Origin: Thiocystis violacea
Lineage (GTDB): Bacteria > Pseudomonadota > Gammaproteobacteria > Chromatiales > Chromatiaceae
Assembly (NCBI RefSeq): GCF_016583565.1
Contig: NZ_NRRF01000054.1
Coordinates: 1-32,490 of the forward strand
Length of the DNA stretch: 32,490 bases
Reading direction: 5' to 3'
Part shown: positions 16,590 to 24,526 of the stretch, piece after piece
Layout: every line of letters begins with the position of its first letter
Numbering within the stretch: the first letter of the stretch is position 1
The notes under the pieces: generated by a model
What the model was told of the DNA's origin: nothing
The model's database searches: none
What the model saw: only the letters and a program-made list of their open reading frames with translations
Program-made: the position numbers and the translations under genes

Positions 16590-17732
16590 TTATGCAAACC
16601 GGCCGGAGCCTGGCGCCGCCGGGTCTGTCGGTGTGGTAAAGCCAGCCTTCTTCCCTGATCCGTTTTCCGGAGGCGCGGGGAACTTGGATCCAAACATCTC
16701 GCGCCAGAGATTGCCGCTCTGGGTGCGGTCTTCGGAGTCGAAGGCCCGCCTCGCTAGGTTAGCTCCAGTCTTTACCTGGTCGTAGAACGTGCAGAAATCC
16801 TCGCCGGTTATGCGCTCGAACACATCATGCGACGGAACGCCGTAGTCGGGGAGCGTCGGTTTTCCCTTCCTGAGGAGGACGAGCACGACGTAGCTGCTTA
16901 CGATCGACTCAAGCGTCTTCACCACGCCCTCTGCCACGGATCCTATGCCGTCAGGGCAGTGCTCGCCTACCAAGCGTTCGAGTGGGAAGCCCTTCGGATG
17001 CAACGGCTCTGCGTAGTGCTCGAGTCGCCACCACTTGATGCACTTCACGACGTTGACGAAATGGCTGTTGCATCGTGAATTCTTGTCGCGAGTCCAGCGA
17101 ATTTGCTCAAGGGGATGGGTGTCATCCCACTTGTTCGCGTCGCGGTCCGGAATGCGGAGTGGTTGTGCCTGCCATTCTGATTCGCCGGCGGCTTCATTGA
17201 GAAGCAACTTCGCATCGGCGCGCATGCGGTGTTCGGGGGCTAACCATGAACGATGCAGTCGCCAGTCGCGAGCATCGACAATATTCTCGTCAGAGGTGAC
17301 TGCGTCCGACTGCAGGATTCCATACTCCTGCTCTGCAGGAGCAGACGTCGGGACAACATCAAGTTCGACGTAGCTCATCTCGATCCCGAACGACCGACCT
17401 TGGGGACGCCATTTGCCCTTATAGTGCTTGTTCAGGAACGGCTCAAAGAGAGCGAGTGCGTCCTTCGGGGTGTACTCGTTCTCGTCCAGCTTGGTAACCA
17501 CAATGATATCGACATCCGAACGCTTGTCCCCTTTGGGACGCACAGCGGTGTATCGGCGATAGCTACCCTGCAGGAAGTCGCTGACCAGGATCGGCTTAAG
17601 GTCCACGTCCGCGTTGAGGCGCTCCCGCAGTGTCCTGTGTCCGGTGATCAGTTGATCTCGCATAGCCTTCGTTGGCCGGATCTCCTGCAAGAACGTGTTG
17701 AAATCAGACAGGAGAATCATTGGGCGCCTCAT
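16590..17732 (-). CDS. CBASS CD-NTase (cGAS/DncV-like nucleotidyltransferase)
   Basis: 380 aa. The active site is intact: helix-strand GS motif FLQGSYRRYTAVRP (G56, S57), metal-binding SDVDIIVV (D73, D75) and a third acidic residue in YVELDVVPT (D125). Such enzymes make cyclic di- or trinucleotides after phage sensing. Because the paired effector carries a SAVED domain, a cyclic trinucleotide is the likely product; the clade cannot be settled by eye. The C-terminus is a flexible Pro/Gly-rich tail ending GSGRFA, the kind of end that Cap2 conjugates. The start is ATG 17732 or ATG 17720 (AGG upstream); both overlap the cap4 3' end. Confidence 0.94.
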   Translation of the reverse strand: MRRPMILLSDFNTFLQEIRPTKAMRDQLITGHRTLRERLNADVDLKPILVSDFLQGSYRRYTAVRPKGDKRSDVDIIVVTKLDENEYTPKDALALFEPFLNKHYKGKWRPQGRSFGIEMSYVELDVVPTSAPAEQEYGILQSDAVTSDENIVDARDWRLHRSWLAPEHRMRADAKLLLNEAAGESEWQAQPLRIPDRDANKWDDTHPLEQIRWTRDKNSRCNSHFVNVVKCIKWWRLEHYAEPLHPKGFPLERLVGEHCPDGIGSVAEGVVKTLESIVSSYVVLVLLRKGKPTLPDYGVPSHDVFERITGEDFCTFYDQVKTGANLARRAFDSEDRTQSGNLWREMFGSKFPAPPENGSGKKAGFTTPTDPAAPGSGRFA

Positions 17733-19275
17733 GGTCTTCGTTGCGGGAGTTCAGCGCGACCGGGAGCGAAAATGAGTGCCTGTACGATCCGTCCCGCTCT
17801 AGTCCAAAGTCGAACTCGTATAGCGTTATCCGACCAAGCGCTTCGCGCTGCTGGCCGATGAAGAACATGAGCCCATTCGGGCAGGCGAAGAAGACGTGGG
17901 CGTGAGCCGCACGGGTTGAACGAGCTTCAGCGAGGACAGCAGGAATCTGCGCAGCGAGCCGGTACGCGTGGTCTGGCCCCTTGATGCTTTGTGGGGATGG
18001 GCCTCCCTCTGGATTCACAAGGAGGAGTAGGCCCACCTCGGGCGCTCCTTCCGACGCGAGAAACTCCTCGACATCCGCACGCACGTCATGGGTCACCGAC
18101 AAGCAGATGGCGATATCCTGATGTTCCGCCGCCCGCTCGAACATCTGTGTGACCCAAGATGCGTCACACTCGACGTCCGGCGATGGCCTCCAGATCTCCA
18201 GGCTGGGTTTCTGGATCGGCGCAACATCCACACCAGAGTTCCGACTCAGCTCCCAGCCGGCCAACAGCGCAAGCGAGCCGTGGCACTCCAGGGCGATCGC
18301 AGACGGAACGCCACGTAGTCGTGCGCGACGGTCAGGATCGCTCAGAAAGGTCAGCACCTTGGATGCAGCAGTGTGCCAGGATCCACCCGAAGCCAGATGC
18401 CGCCCCTCGAAGTTATCCGAAACACAGACGATCTCGTCGACCTCGGATTCGAGCCGTTCCGCAAAGCGGACGAAACTGCGAACGCCAATTGTCGGCGGTC
18501 CGGGCTGGCCACTAGAACAGTCGCTCAAAAGGCCCTCGCGCTTGCACAACTCCCGAAATGACGCCCCATCGAAGGAGTTCGGACCGTTCATCAAGAACTG
18601 CTGGATCAGGCTCTCGTACGGGCAAGCGGCCCGATCGGCATTTGGTGTCTGTAGACCGACCACATTCAGCTTCGCATAGACGTACGCCTTGAAGTCTCGG
18701 CGGCCGAAGTGGTCCAGCTGAAAGCGCAGGGTCTTCGCGAATGCCGTGAATGCGTCGTCCTCAAGCGCAAGGTGGGCTCGCCACGTCTCGCGCACCTTAC
18801 CAAGGTCGCCCCGGGAACCGTCATCAAAGAACTTCCGAGGTAATTCGCCATCGTACTCGCGCAACAGCTGCGCCAGCTTGTCGTCGTCCCTCCAGCGCCA
18901 GTTGGACGCGAGATGCAGTCTGAAACCGGCATGCTTGGAGGCGAGGTTTTTGTAGGCGGTATGGAAGCGCTGGAGCAGGGACGACTTAGCATTGATGAAA
19001 GCTGGATCGATCAAGGCGTCGGAGCTGTATGAGCCCCGGTTGTCGACGTGGTACTTCAACTGGAAGTAGTCGGCGCTCACCATCCCGCCGCCAGCATTGA
19101 CACCGGGCTCGCGATAGAACACGGCCACATCATCCACGCCATCAGCTTCGTCATGCTCCAGTACGACTCGTTCAACCATTGATGAAGGTCGAAGAAGGTC
19201 AGCGGCCTGCTTCCAAAAGAATAATCCTTGGAAGACATCGCCTTCGGTTCTGGCCCCGACCTGATTTAGCGCCAT
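17704..19275 (-). CDS. cap4: CBASS effector Cap4: DUF4297-like nuclease plus SAVED sensor
   Basis: 523 aa from ATG 19275, chosen for the AAGGAGG site 8 nt upstream; an ATG at 19305 is in frame. The N-terminus (GDVFQGLFFWKQAADLL, E40, D48/D49 and the QLK strand with Q72 and K74) resembles the PD-(D/E)xK nuclease of DUF4297/Cap4. The C-terminal ~220 residues match a SAVED cyclic-nucleotide sensor (SLALLAGWELSRNSG, then AHAHVFFACPNGLMFFIGQ). Cap4 binds the CD-NTase product and degrades DNA indiscriminately, killing or arresting the infected cell. It is first in the operon and begins 58 nt inside the predicted cassette boundary, with no evident private promoter. Confidence 0.9.
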   Translation of the reverse strand: MALNQVGARTEGDVFQGLFFWKQAADLLRPSSMVERVVLEHDEADGVDDVAVFYREPGVNAGGGMVSADYFQLKYHVDNRGSYSSDALIDPAFINAKSSLLQRFHTAYKNLASKHAGFRLHLASNWRWRDDDKLAQLLREYDGELPRKFFDDGSRGDLGKVRETWRAHLALEDDAFTAFAKTLRFQLDHFGRRDFKAYVYAKLNVVGLQTPNADRAACPYESLIQQFLMNGPNSFDGASFRELCKREGLLSDCSSGQPGPPTIGVRSFVRFAERLESEVDEIVCVSDNFEGRHLASGGSWHTAASKVLTFLSDPDRRARLRGVPSAIALECHGSLALLAGWELSRNSGVDVAPIQKPSLEIWRPSPDVECDASWVTQMFERAAEHQDIAICLSVTHDVRADVEEFLASEGAPEVGLLLLVNPEGGPSPQSIKGPDHAYRLAAQIPAVLAEARSTRAAHAHVFFACPNGLMFFIGQQREALGRITLYEFDFGLERDGSYRHSFSLPVALNSRNEDHEAPNDSPV

Positions 19276-19333
19276 ATATCTTGCCTCCTTCGCCACAGAT
19301 TGCACGTTATCCGAGCTGGGCCATCCATCGTGC

Positions 19334-19386
19334 GCCCAACGAATAAGGCTAGGTCGCTCGCTCCGCTCGAACCTTATTCGTTAGGT
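19334..19386 (-). other. attC-like site upstream of CBASS (preceding cassette's site)
   Basis: Minus-strand reading gives R'' ACCTAAC (19386-19380), L'' GAATAAGG, a 23-nt loop region, L' CCTTATTC, and R' GTTGGGC (19340-19334). The 8-bp L arms are perfectly complementary. R'' and R' do not match each other at two positions, whereas R' is the exact complement of the R'' at 14191-14197. This is the exchange expected if the CBASS cassette was inserted at this site. Confidence 0.72.
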
Positions 19387-19541
19387 TTACCTTTTCTTAT
19401 CGCCCTGCCTGCCGCCGCCCGCTTGCTCTTCACTTCGTTGTTCGTTTTCTTGGCAATATCGAACCTATATCGCTGAAAGTGATAGACATTAGTAAATTTA
19501 TATTTACTAGAGGATAATCTTATTGTTAGATCATCGAACAG
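19374..19541 (-). pseudogene. 3' remnant of a gene ending inside the attC-like site
   Basis: A 55-codon open frame with no start codon ends in TAA at 19376-19374, inside the attC stem, as the last codons of many cassette genes do. The deduced C-terminus is basic (TNNEVKSKRAAAGRAIRKGK, then PNE). Upstream the frame is closed by TGA at 19544-19542. It is probably the tail of the gene in the preceding cassette, cut off when the XRE-ImmA promoter region arrived. The family is not recognised, and it may be chance. Confidence 0.4.
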
Positions 19542-19553
19542 TCAAGTATGATT

Positions 19554-19582
19554 TTGACAAGTTTGTTTGATTGATTTAAAAT
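19554..19582 (+). promoter_or_regulatory. Strong sigma-70-type promoter for the XRE-ImmA/PIN operon
   Basis: A consensus -35 TTGACA (19554-19559) is separated by exactly 17 bp from the -10 TAAAAT (19577-19582) in a very AT-rich stretch. It lies about 67 bp before the XRE-ImmA start codon, leaving room for operator control by the XRE domain. Confidence 0.75.
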
Positions 19583-19648
19583 AAAATAAAAACATAAACT
19601 TAGGGAGCGACATGATCGCAACCGAAAACCGGCGGGAGAGCAAAAACC

Positions 19649-20890
19649 ATGCCTTTCAACCCAACGATCCTCGGCCAGAGGCTGCGTGAAGCAAGGGAGA
19701 ACACCAACTTAAGCCAACAAGTCGTCGCAGACAGCATTGGTTTGCCTCGCACGGCTATCACGCAATTGGAAGCCGGCAACCGTTCCGTCTCCACTCTGGA
19801 ATTGGTTCAGCTCGCGGAGCTATACAAACGTCCGATCGGCGAGTTCTTTGGTGAGCAGGAGCTTCATGAGGATGACATCCTGGTCGCCCTGCATCGCCTG
19901 GCGCCCGGCATTGATGCCCACGCGGACGTCAAGAAGCAGGTTCAGCGTTGCCTGAACCTCTGCCGAGAAGGTTGTTCCCTGGAGCACCTTCTAGGTCGCT
20001 CCGCCCGGAGTGGACCACCCGCCTACGCCGTGTCGTCGCCGCGCTCGGCGAGTAATGCCGTGCGTCAAGGGGAGCAAGTCGCAATCCAAGAACGCAAACG
20101 GCTTGGTCTAGGGTATAAGCCCATTGCAGATATGGGAGAGTTGATTTCGGACCAAGGTATCTGGTCCTCTGGTATTCACCTCCCCCATGAGATGTCAGGT
20201 CTCTTTCTCCGTCATGCCTCGATTGGCATGGCGATCCTCGTCAATTTCTCGCATGTGCGAGGGCGCAAGCGCTTTTCTTATGCTCATGAATACGCGCATG
20301 CCCTTCTCGACCGCGATCGCACGGCAACCGTCTCAACGCGCGAAAACGCCCCCGAACTCATCGAGAAGCGGGCAAACGCCTTTGCTGCGGCCCTGCTCCT
20401 GCCACGCGAAGGGGTCATTGATTTCATTCGCTCGCGCGATAAAGGTCTACCAAGCCGGCATGAGGATGCCATCTTCGATGTCGCGACTGATGGGCGTATT
20501 GACACCCAAACTCGCCCTGCTCCTGGATCTCAAGCCATTACTCATCAGGATGCAGCATTGCTTGCCCATCATTTCGGAGTCAGCTATCAAGCCGCAGTGT
20601 ACCGACTCAAGAGCTTGAGCTTGGTGTCACAACAAGAATGCGCCAAGTTGCTGGAACGTGAAGCGGAGGGCAAGGTATTCTTGGATTTTCTGAGAATGTT
20701 AGACGACTTAGATAGACCCGATAGTCAAGAGCAGCAGGAGCGCGAGCTAAAGAGTCAGATCGTCCAACTGGCCATTGAAGCCTATCGCCGGGAAGAGATT
20801 TCGCGGGGCAAGCTACTTGACCTTAGCAAGCAACTCGAACTTTCTGGACGTACGCTCCTTGAGCTTGCCGAAGCTGTGAAGGAAGATTAG
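19649..20890 (+). CDS. XRE regulator fused to ImmA/IrrE metallopeptidase
   Basis: 413 aa. Residues about 8-65 are an XRE helix-turn-helix (GQRLREARENTNLSQQVVAD, then PRTAITQLEAGNRSVS). Residues about 140-300 are an ImmA/IrrE-type peptidase with HEYAH (H213, E214, H217) and a downstream glutamate-rich helix (ELIEKRANAFAAALLLP). The C-terminal ~80 residues are helical and charged. Proteins of this build act as repressors or antitoxins that can be removed by proteolysis. It precedes a PIN-domain gene by 15 nt and probably controls it. The ribosome-binding site is modest (GGGAG about 12 nt upstream). Confidence 0.9.
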   Translation: MPFNPTILGQRLREARENTNLSQQVVADSIGLPRTAITQLEAGNRSVSTLELVQLAELYKRPIGEFFGEQELHEDDILVALHRLAPGIDAHADVKKQVQRCLNLCREGCSLEHLLGRSARSGPPAYAVSSPRSASNAVRQGEQVAIQERKRLGLGYKPIADMGELISDQGIWSSGIHLPHEMSGLFLRHASIGMAILVNFSHVRGRKRFSYAHEYAHALLDRDRTATVSTRENAPELIEKRANAFAAALLLPREGVIDFIRSRDKGLPSRHEDAIFDVATDGRIDTQTRPAPGSQAITHQDAALLAHHFGVSYQAAVYRLKSLSLVSQQECAKLLEREAEGKVFLDFLRMLDDLDRPDSQEQQERELKSQIVQLAIEAYRREEISRGKLLDLSKQLELSGRTLLELAEAVKED

Positions 20891-20905
20891 AGATAGGAGC
20901 GCTGA

Positions 20906-21418
20906 GTGGAAGATTCGCTATCGATCGTCATTGCTGATACCTCGGTTCTCATCAACTTTCTGGCAATCGACCGAATGGATTTGATTAAGCGGCATGCGTG
21001 CCGCTTTTTCATCACTGACCATGTCAGGTCTGAAGTCACCGTTCATTTTCAGGAACAACTATCCAGACTGGAAAACGCTCTTCAGCAGGGTATTCTCGAA
21101 GAGGTGTCGGTAACTCAGGCCGATGAAGTCGAAACCTTTGCCCATTGGACCAGCCTCAAACGCTTTGGATATGGCGAATGTTCGTGCATTGCTGTGGCGC
21201 TCCACCGAGATTATACGTTGGCCATGGACGATAAACGGGCTATCAAGCAAGCCCAAGCATCCTGTCCAAGCATTCACATCATCACCACGCAAGCGCTGAT
21301 CGTCTCGATGATTCGGGAGCACCTTCTGACAGTCGACGAAGCTGACACCATCAAAAGTGAATGGGCCTCCACCCATAAATTCTTGCTGAAGTTTGATTCT
21401 TTCCGCTCCCTCCTGTGA
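20906..21418 (+). CDS. PIN-like nuclease, probable toxin partner of XRE-ImmA
   Basis: 170 aa from GTG 20906, with AGGAG 8 nt upstream. The start IVIADTSVLINFLAI (D11) and the later acidic residues E91 (GYGECSCIAVAL) and D108/D109 (LAMDDKRA) are the metal-binding set of a PIN-domain ribonuclease. PIN proteins paired with an upstream DNA-binding antitoxin form type II toxin-antitoxin systems, and XRE-ImmA/PIN pairs have been predicted as such. It could also be a regulated RNase with another target. The gene appears complete, and the operon ends here. Confidence 0.85.
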   Translation: MEDSLSIVIADTSVLINFLAIDRMDLIKRHACRFFITDHVRSEVTVHFQEQLSRLENALQQGILEEVSVTQADEVETFAHWTSLKRFGYGECSCIAVALHRDYTLAMDDKRAIKQAQASCPSIHIITTQALIVSMIREHLLTVDEADTIKSEWASTHKFLLKFDSFRSLL

Positions 21419-21998
21419 CACTCCCCCCTGAAGACCCTATGAGTGGACCCAAGGAGCGGCCGCAGTGGGCGTGAGTCTTGGGATAGCGTTTCGAGTTACT
21501 CTCAAGCTCTCGACATGCGACGCGGCCGCCTCTCCGCACCGTTCAGGGATGAACGGTGCTCGCACTGAGCCATCTATAGCTCTTAGGCTTCTTAAGTACA
21601 GGGAACTGTACGAGCGCGCCTGCTCCGATTTCACGGCAAAGCAGTATCGTTTTTGCGCGCGTCCCTCTGAGGACTTTCGCCATATCTCTACATTGGGGAC
21701 GCTGTCCCCAAACCCCTGGGATTTATCGCTTTTGGAACTGTCGGGACATTTCTTATCGGAAAGATAAAGAAAGGGAGGCAAAGCCTCCCTCCCGCATAGT
21801 TCCCCGCTATGGCGCTCGGGTTTCTTCCCAGAATTGCCCTATCCTCCAAGCGGGCATTTTTACCATACCAACGATCCCAATTGAGTTTCAAATAAAAATT
21901 TGATTTTTTAGTGACTTAGGGTGCGGCCACCATGCTACTCGTCGACCTTTGCTCAACCGTTCCCTTCCCTGGGGGCGGTTGACATAACCTCCACGGTC
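21419..21998. other. Gene-free 580-bp stretch with two hairpins
   Basis: No convincing gene. A perfect 8-bp hairpin TTGGGGAC/GTCCCCAA lies at 21693-21711 with a 3-nt loop. A second, AGGGAGGC/GCCTCCCT, lies at 21772-21790 with loop AAA. The second could terminate ardC or the PIN operon, although no T-run follows. An open frame at 21465-21767 exists but lacks a ribosome-binding site and a recognisable product. The stretch may be old insertion-sequence debris; no transposase fragment is visible. Confidence 0.5.
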
Positions 21999-22889
21999 TC
22001 AATCACTCACAGCTTCTCCGGCCGATTCAGCCTTGCTTTCGACAAGCGCATGAATGAATTCAAAGGCTTTTTGGGCCAGACTTGCTGCTCGAATCAGCGC
22101 CCGATCATCTTCCTGGAGCACCTTGAGCCAACTGGCAATGTAGTTAGCATGTTGTAGCTCGCCCTGGAGCTTGATCTTGGCGCTGAGAAAGGCAGAGCCC
22201 ATCTCGGCGACCAGCTCCTCGAAGGCATAGGCTTGGTCGCCAAAACGCTTGCCGTAGGTCCGATCCAGCCTGCTTTCGTGGCCCGTCCAATGGGTTAGCT
22301 CGTGCAAGGCGGTGGCGTAAAAATCCTCTGCGGCGTCAAAGCGGAACCGATCGGGCAGTCCGATCATGTCCTCGCTCTTGCGGTAGAAGGCACGCGTACC
22401 GCCCTCGACAATCCGCGCTTGGCTTTTGCCTAGGATGTCCTCGGCCACCTGCATCGGCTCAAAGACCGCATTCTCATCCGGTGGCGCTGGACGTAAATGC
22501 TCAAGCCCTTCGATCTGGTCGAGATTGAAAACCACGAAGGTTTTTAGCATCGGAATCGTCCGTTGTCCGTCTTCCGCTTCCTCATCATCGACGACAAGGG
22601 GCTTGTAAATGATGCCATGCGTCCCTTTTTCGCCTTTCCTGACGTGACCGCCAAGCTCATGGGCCTGACCGAATCCGAACCATAGGTTGGTCCCGTAGCC
22701 TTGACGGCTGACCACCTCCCACAAAATAGGCACGTTGATCCCGTGATAGTCCTGCCTCGTCTTGCCATTGCAGGGAATCTCGAACTGCCCCCCGGCACGG
22801 TTCCAGGCACACTCCCACGGCTTTACTCCGGCCTCCAACTGCTCAATGATTCGGGCTGTGACACTCTGGATGATCGCTTGATTGTTCAC
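21999..22889 (-). CDS. ardC: ArdC-type antirestriction protein
   Basis: 296 aa from GTG 22889, with GAGGGG 6 nt upstream. The N-terminal ssDNA-binding ArdC domain (about 1-130) contains EQLEAGVKPWECAW, YHGINVPILWEV and the FGQAHELGGHVRKGEKGT segment. The C-terminal metallopeptidase-like domain has HELTH at residues 196-200, followed by WTGHESRLDR and E225/E226. ArdC coats incoming single-stranded plasmid DNA and protects it from restriction during conjugation, so its presence suggests the plasmid moves by conjugative entry even though it has no relaxase. The hairpin-rich leader 22905-23130 may control it. Confidence 0.95.
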   Translation of the reverse strand: MNNQAIIQSVTARIIEQLEAGVKPWECAWNRAGGQFEIPCNGKTRQDYHGINVPILWEVVSRQGYGTNLWFGFGQAHELGGHVRKGEKGTHGIIYKPLVVDDEEAEDGQRTIPMLKTFVVFNLDQIEGLEHLRPAPPDENAVFEPMQVAEDILGKSQARIVEGGTRAFYRKSEDMIGLPDRFRFDAAEDFYATALHELTHWTGHESRLDRTYGKRFGDQAYAFEELVAEMGSAFLSAKIKLQGELQHANYIASWLKVLQEDDRALIRAASLAQKAFEFIHALVESKAESAGEAVSD

Positions 22890-22904
22890 GGCTGACCCCT
22901 CGGG

Positions 22905-23130
22905 GCCTCACCAGGCTGGCAAAGCTCCCGTTGGGGCCTGCCGTCTGGCTAGGCCACAACTGGTAAAACCATCAGGGCATAATATTTGGCATGCCCACCT
23001 GCGAGTAGCAAAAGGCTACCGCCGCCTAGGGCACGGACCACCCCACGCGGCGACATCCGGGATACAGCACCATCTACACAATCACCGTTACCAGGTCGAG
23101 TGTGATTCTTCGATTTGACCTACTCTCCGC
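22905..23130 (-). promoter_or_regulatory. Hairpin-rich leader upstream of ardC
   Basis: Several short perfect hairpins lie in the 282-bp gap: TGGT/ACCA (22961-22971), GGGCAT/ATGCCC (22975-22996) and GTAGC/GCTAC (23005-23019). Leading-region antirestriction genes of conjugative plasmids are often driven by promoters that form in folded single-stranded DNA (Frpo/ssi type). The structure is compatible with that, but no -35/-10 pairing was identified. Confidence 0.35.
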
Positions 23131-23171
23131 CATATCATGGCTCCACGACCAGCCGCAAGTATTTGTTTTCT

Positions 23172-24452
23172 CTATTCCTCTGGGTAGGCTTTTCTTAGTT
23201 CTTCTTGAATGTTATCGATCTTCTTCTGTTGCTGCTTGCTTCGTAATATCTCCTTAATTTCTTTCGTTGGTTTATCACCATACTTCGCAAGCAGTTTCAA
23301 GAGTCCTCTGTTTTCTACTCTGACATTTTCATAGTTGTCCACCAAAAACGCGATGTTTGTCTTTTCGTTATCTATCGGAATTTTTGGGTCTGCCCCTCCT
23401 TTAAGAAGCGTTTTCACTGACTCATACACATTTTCACGTCCAGATTTATATATCAACACATGCAGAGGAACCTTTCCGTTCTTGGTCCCTAGATTCGGAT
23501 CTGCGCCTTCCTGCAATAGATAGGCAATAAGGTCTACATCATTGTTGGCGCATGCCGCCATAAGCGGCGTTGACGACCATAACGATGTCGATACGATGTT
23601 TATCTCCGCCCCACGACTGAGAAGCTCTTGTGCCAATATTATTCCGTAGTTGCCCCCCTTCTTCGTCTTAGGCCATTCTGAGTCCATGGCTACTATTAAA
23701 GGTGTTTCTCCCAATCTATTGGTCGCATTCACATCTGCCCCATGCTCTAACAGCACGTTCACCATATGCGCGTGCCGGGTTTCCTCCCACCGTCTTTCCT
23801 GTCCTTTCTTGAAGGTCATAATTTGATGAAGCGGCGTATTCTCTCGCACCCGTCCTTTGGCATGAACACTCGCGCCTTTCTCAAGAAGCTCTTTTTGTAA
23901 CTTGATTACCCCTGGCTTGTGTATTCTCATCGCCGTCACAAGAATATCGGAGTCTTCCGGTATATCGCCTTTCTCCAATTGCGGCGCTAACGCTAGAGCC
24001 TTTTCTACGCTGCTACTTTGCACAGCGAGCAGGATATCTCTGTACTTATCTTCTTGACTACTATGTTCTACGCACCATACAGCTTGTATATGCTTACAGT
24101 CTTTGCAGATTTTTCCTGTTTGCAACGATATCGCTTCTTTTCCGAATCGGTCATACCGTGTGTCTATCGACATATATCCCGCCCAGTCCTTATAGCCATT
24201 ACTGTCACAAAAATATTTTGCCGTACCGCCTTCGTATTCCGCCAAAATATAGTATCCTTTATGCATCGCACGCACCCTTTTGATGTTAGGATACTTTTCC
24301 ACTTCGGCTATGAACTTTTTGGCTCTCTCCTTACCTCGATAGCGAGATACAGACTTCATCTCTTCTAACTGGCCATTGACGACTATGTCTATATCCATTC
24401 CAAAGCTCGGCATACTTGCCATCATCATCACACAACAGAAGAAAATCCGCAT
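23172..24452 (-). CDS. Secreted ankyrin-repeat protein
   Basis: 426 aa. Residues 1-18 (MRIFFCCVMMMASMPSFG) form a signal peptide with the last small residue before MD. The mid region has four cysteines in GKICKDCK and AVWC-type contexts. From about residue 190 there are roughly five ankyrin repeats, recognisable as TPLHQIM, LLEHGADVNATNRLGETPL, LLSRGAEIN, STPLMAACANNDVDLIAYLL and LLKGGADPKIPI. The product should be periplasmic and bind proteins. It is transcribed divergently from the coupling-protein gene with a 74-bp gap. Exported ankyrin proteins often act as immunity or protective partners; that role here is speculation. Confidence 0.85.
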   Translation of the reverse strand: MRIFFCCVMMMASMPSFGMDIDIVVNGQLEEMKSVSRYRGKERAKKFIAEVEKYPNIKRVRAMHKGYYILAEYEGGTAKYFCDSNGYKDWAGYMSIDTRYDRFGKEAISLQTGKICKDCKHIQAVWCVEHSSQEDKYRDILLAVQSSSVEKALALAPQLEKGDIPEDSDILVTAMRIHKPGVIKLQKELLEKGASVHAKGRVRENTPLHQIMTFKKGQERRWEETRHAHMVNVLLEHGADVNATNRLGETPLIVAMDSEWPKTKKGGNYGIILAQELLSRGAEINIVSTSLWSSTPLMAACANNDVDLIAYLLQEGADPNLGTKNGKVPLHVLIYKSGRENVYESVKTLLKGGADPKIPIDNEKTNIAFLVDNYENVRVENRGLLKLLAKYGDKPTKEIKEILRSKQQQKKIDNIQEELRKAYPEE

Positions 24453-24526
24453 TTTTCCACAACCTCTTTCGTAATTTAGCGATCATTGCTCAAAAACAAT
24501 CAACTCTGTAGAGACAGGAGTTTCTC

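Larger units (their letters stand above)
14142..19339 (-). mobile_element. Predicted 5.2-kb integron gene cassette carrying CBASS
   Basis: The boundaries are the predicted G/TT crossover points in the two attC-like sites. The interval contains exactly four co-directional genes. The first start codon lies 58 nt from the 5' boundary and the last stop 20 nt before the 3' attC, with no obvious promoter inside the 5' leader. These are usual features of cassettes. Circularised, the cassette would restore GCCCAAC facing GTTGGGC, a perfect R''/R' pair. No intI gene is present on the molecule, so the cassette is stranded or was inserted by an integrase elsewhere in the cell. Confidence 0.65.

Noticed and set aside
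21465..21767. 100-codon plus-strand frame
   Set aside because: No ribosome-binding site, includes a perfect hairpin, and the product has no recognisable domain.
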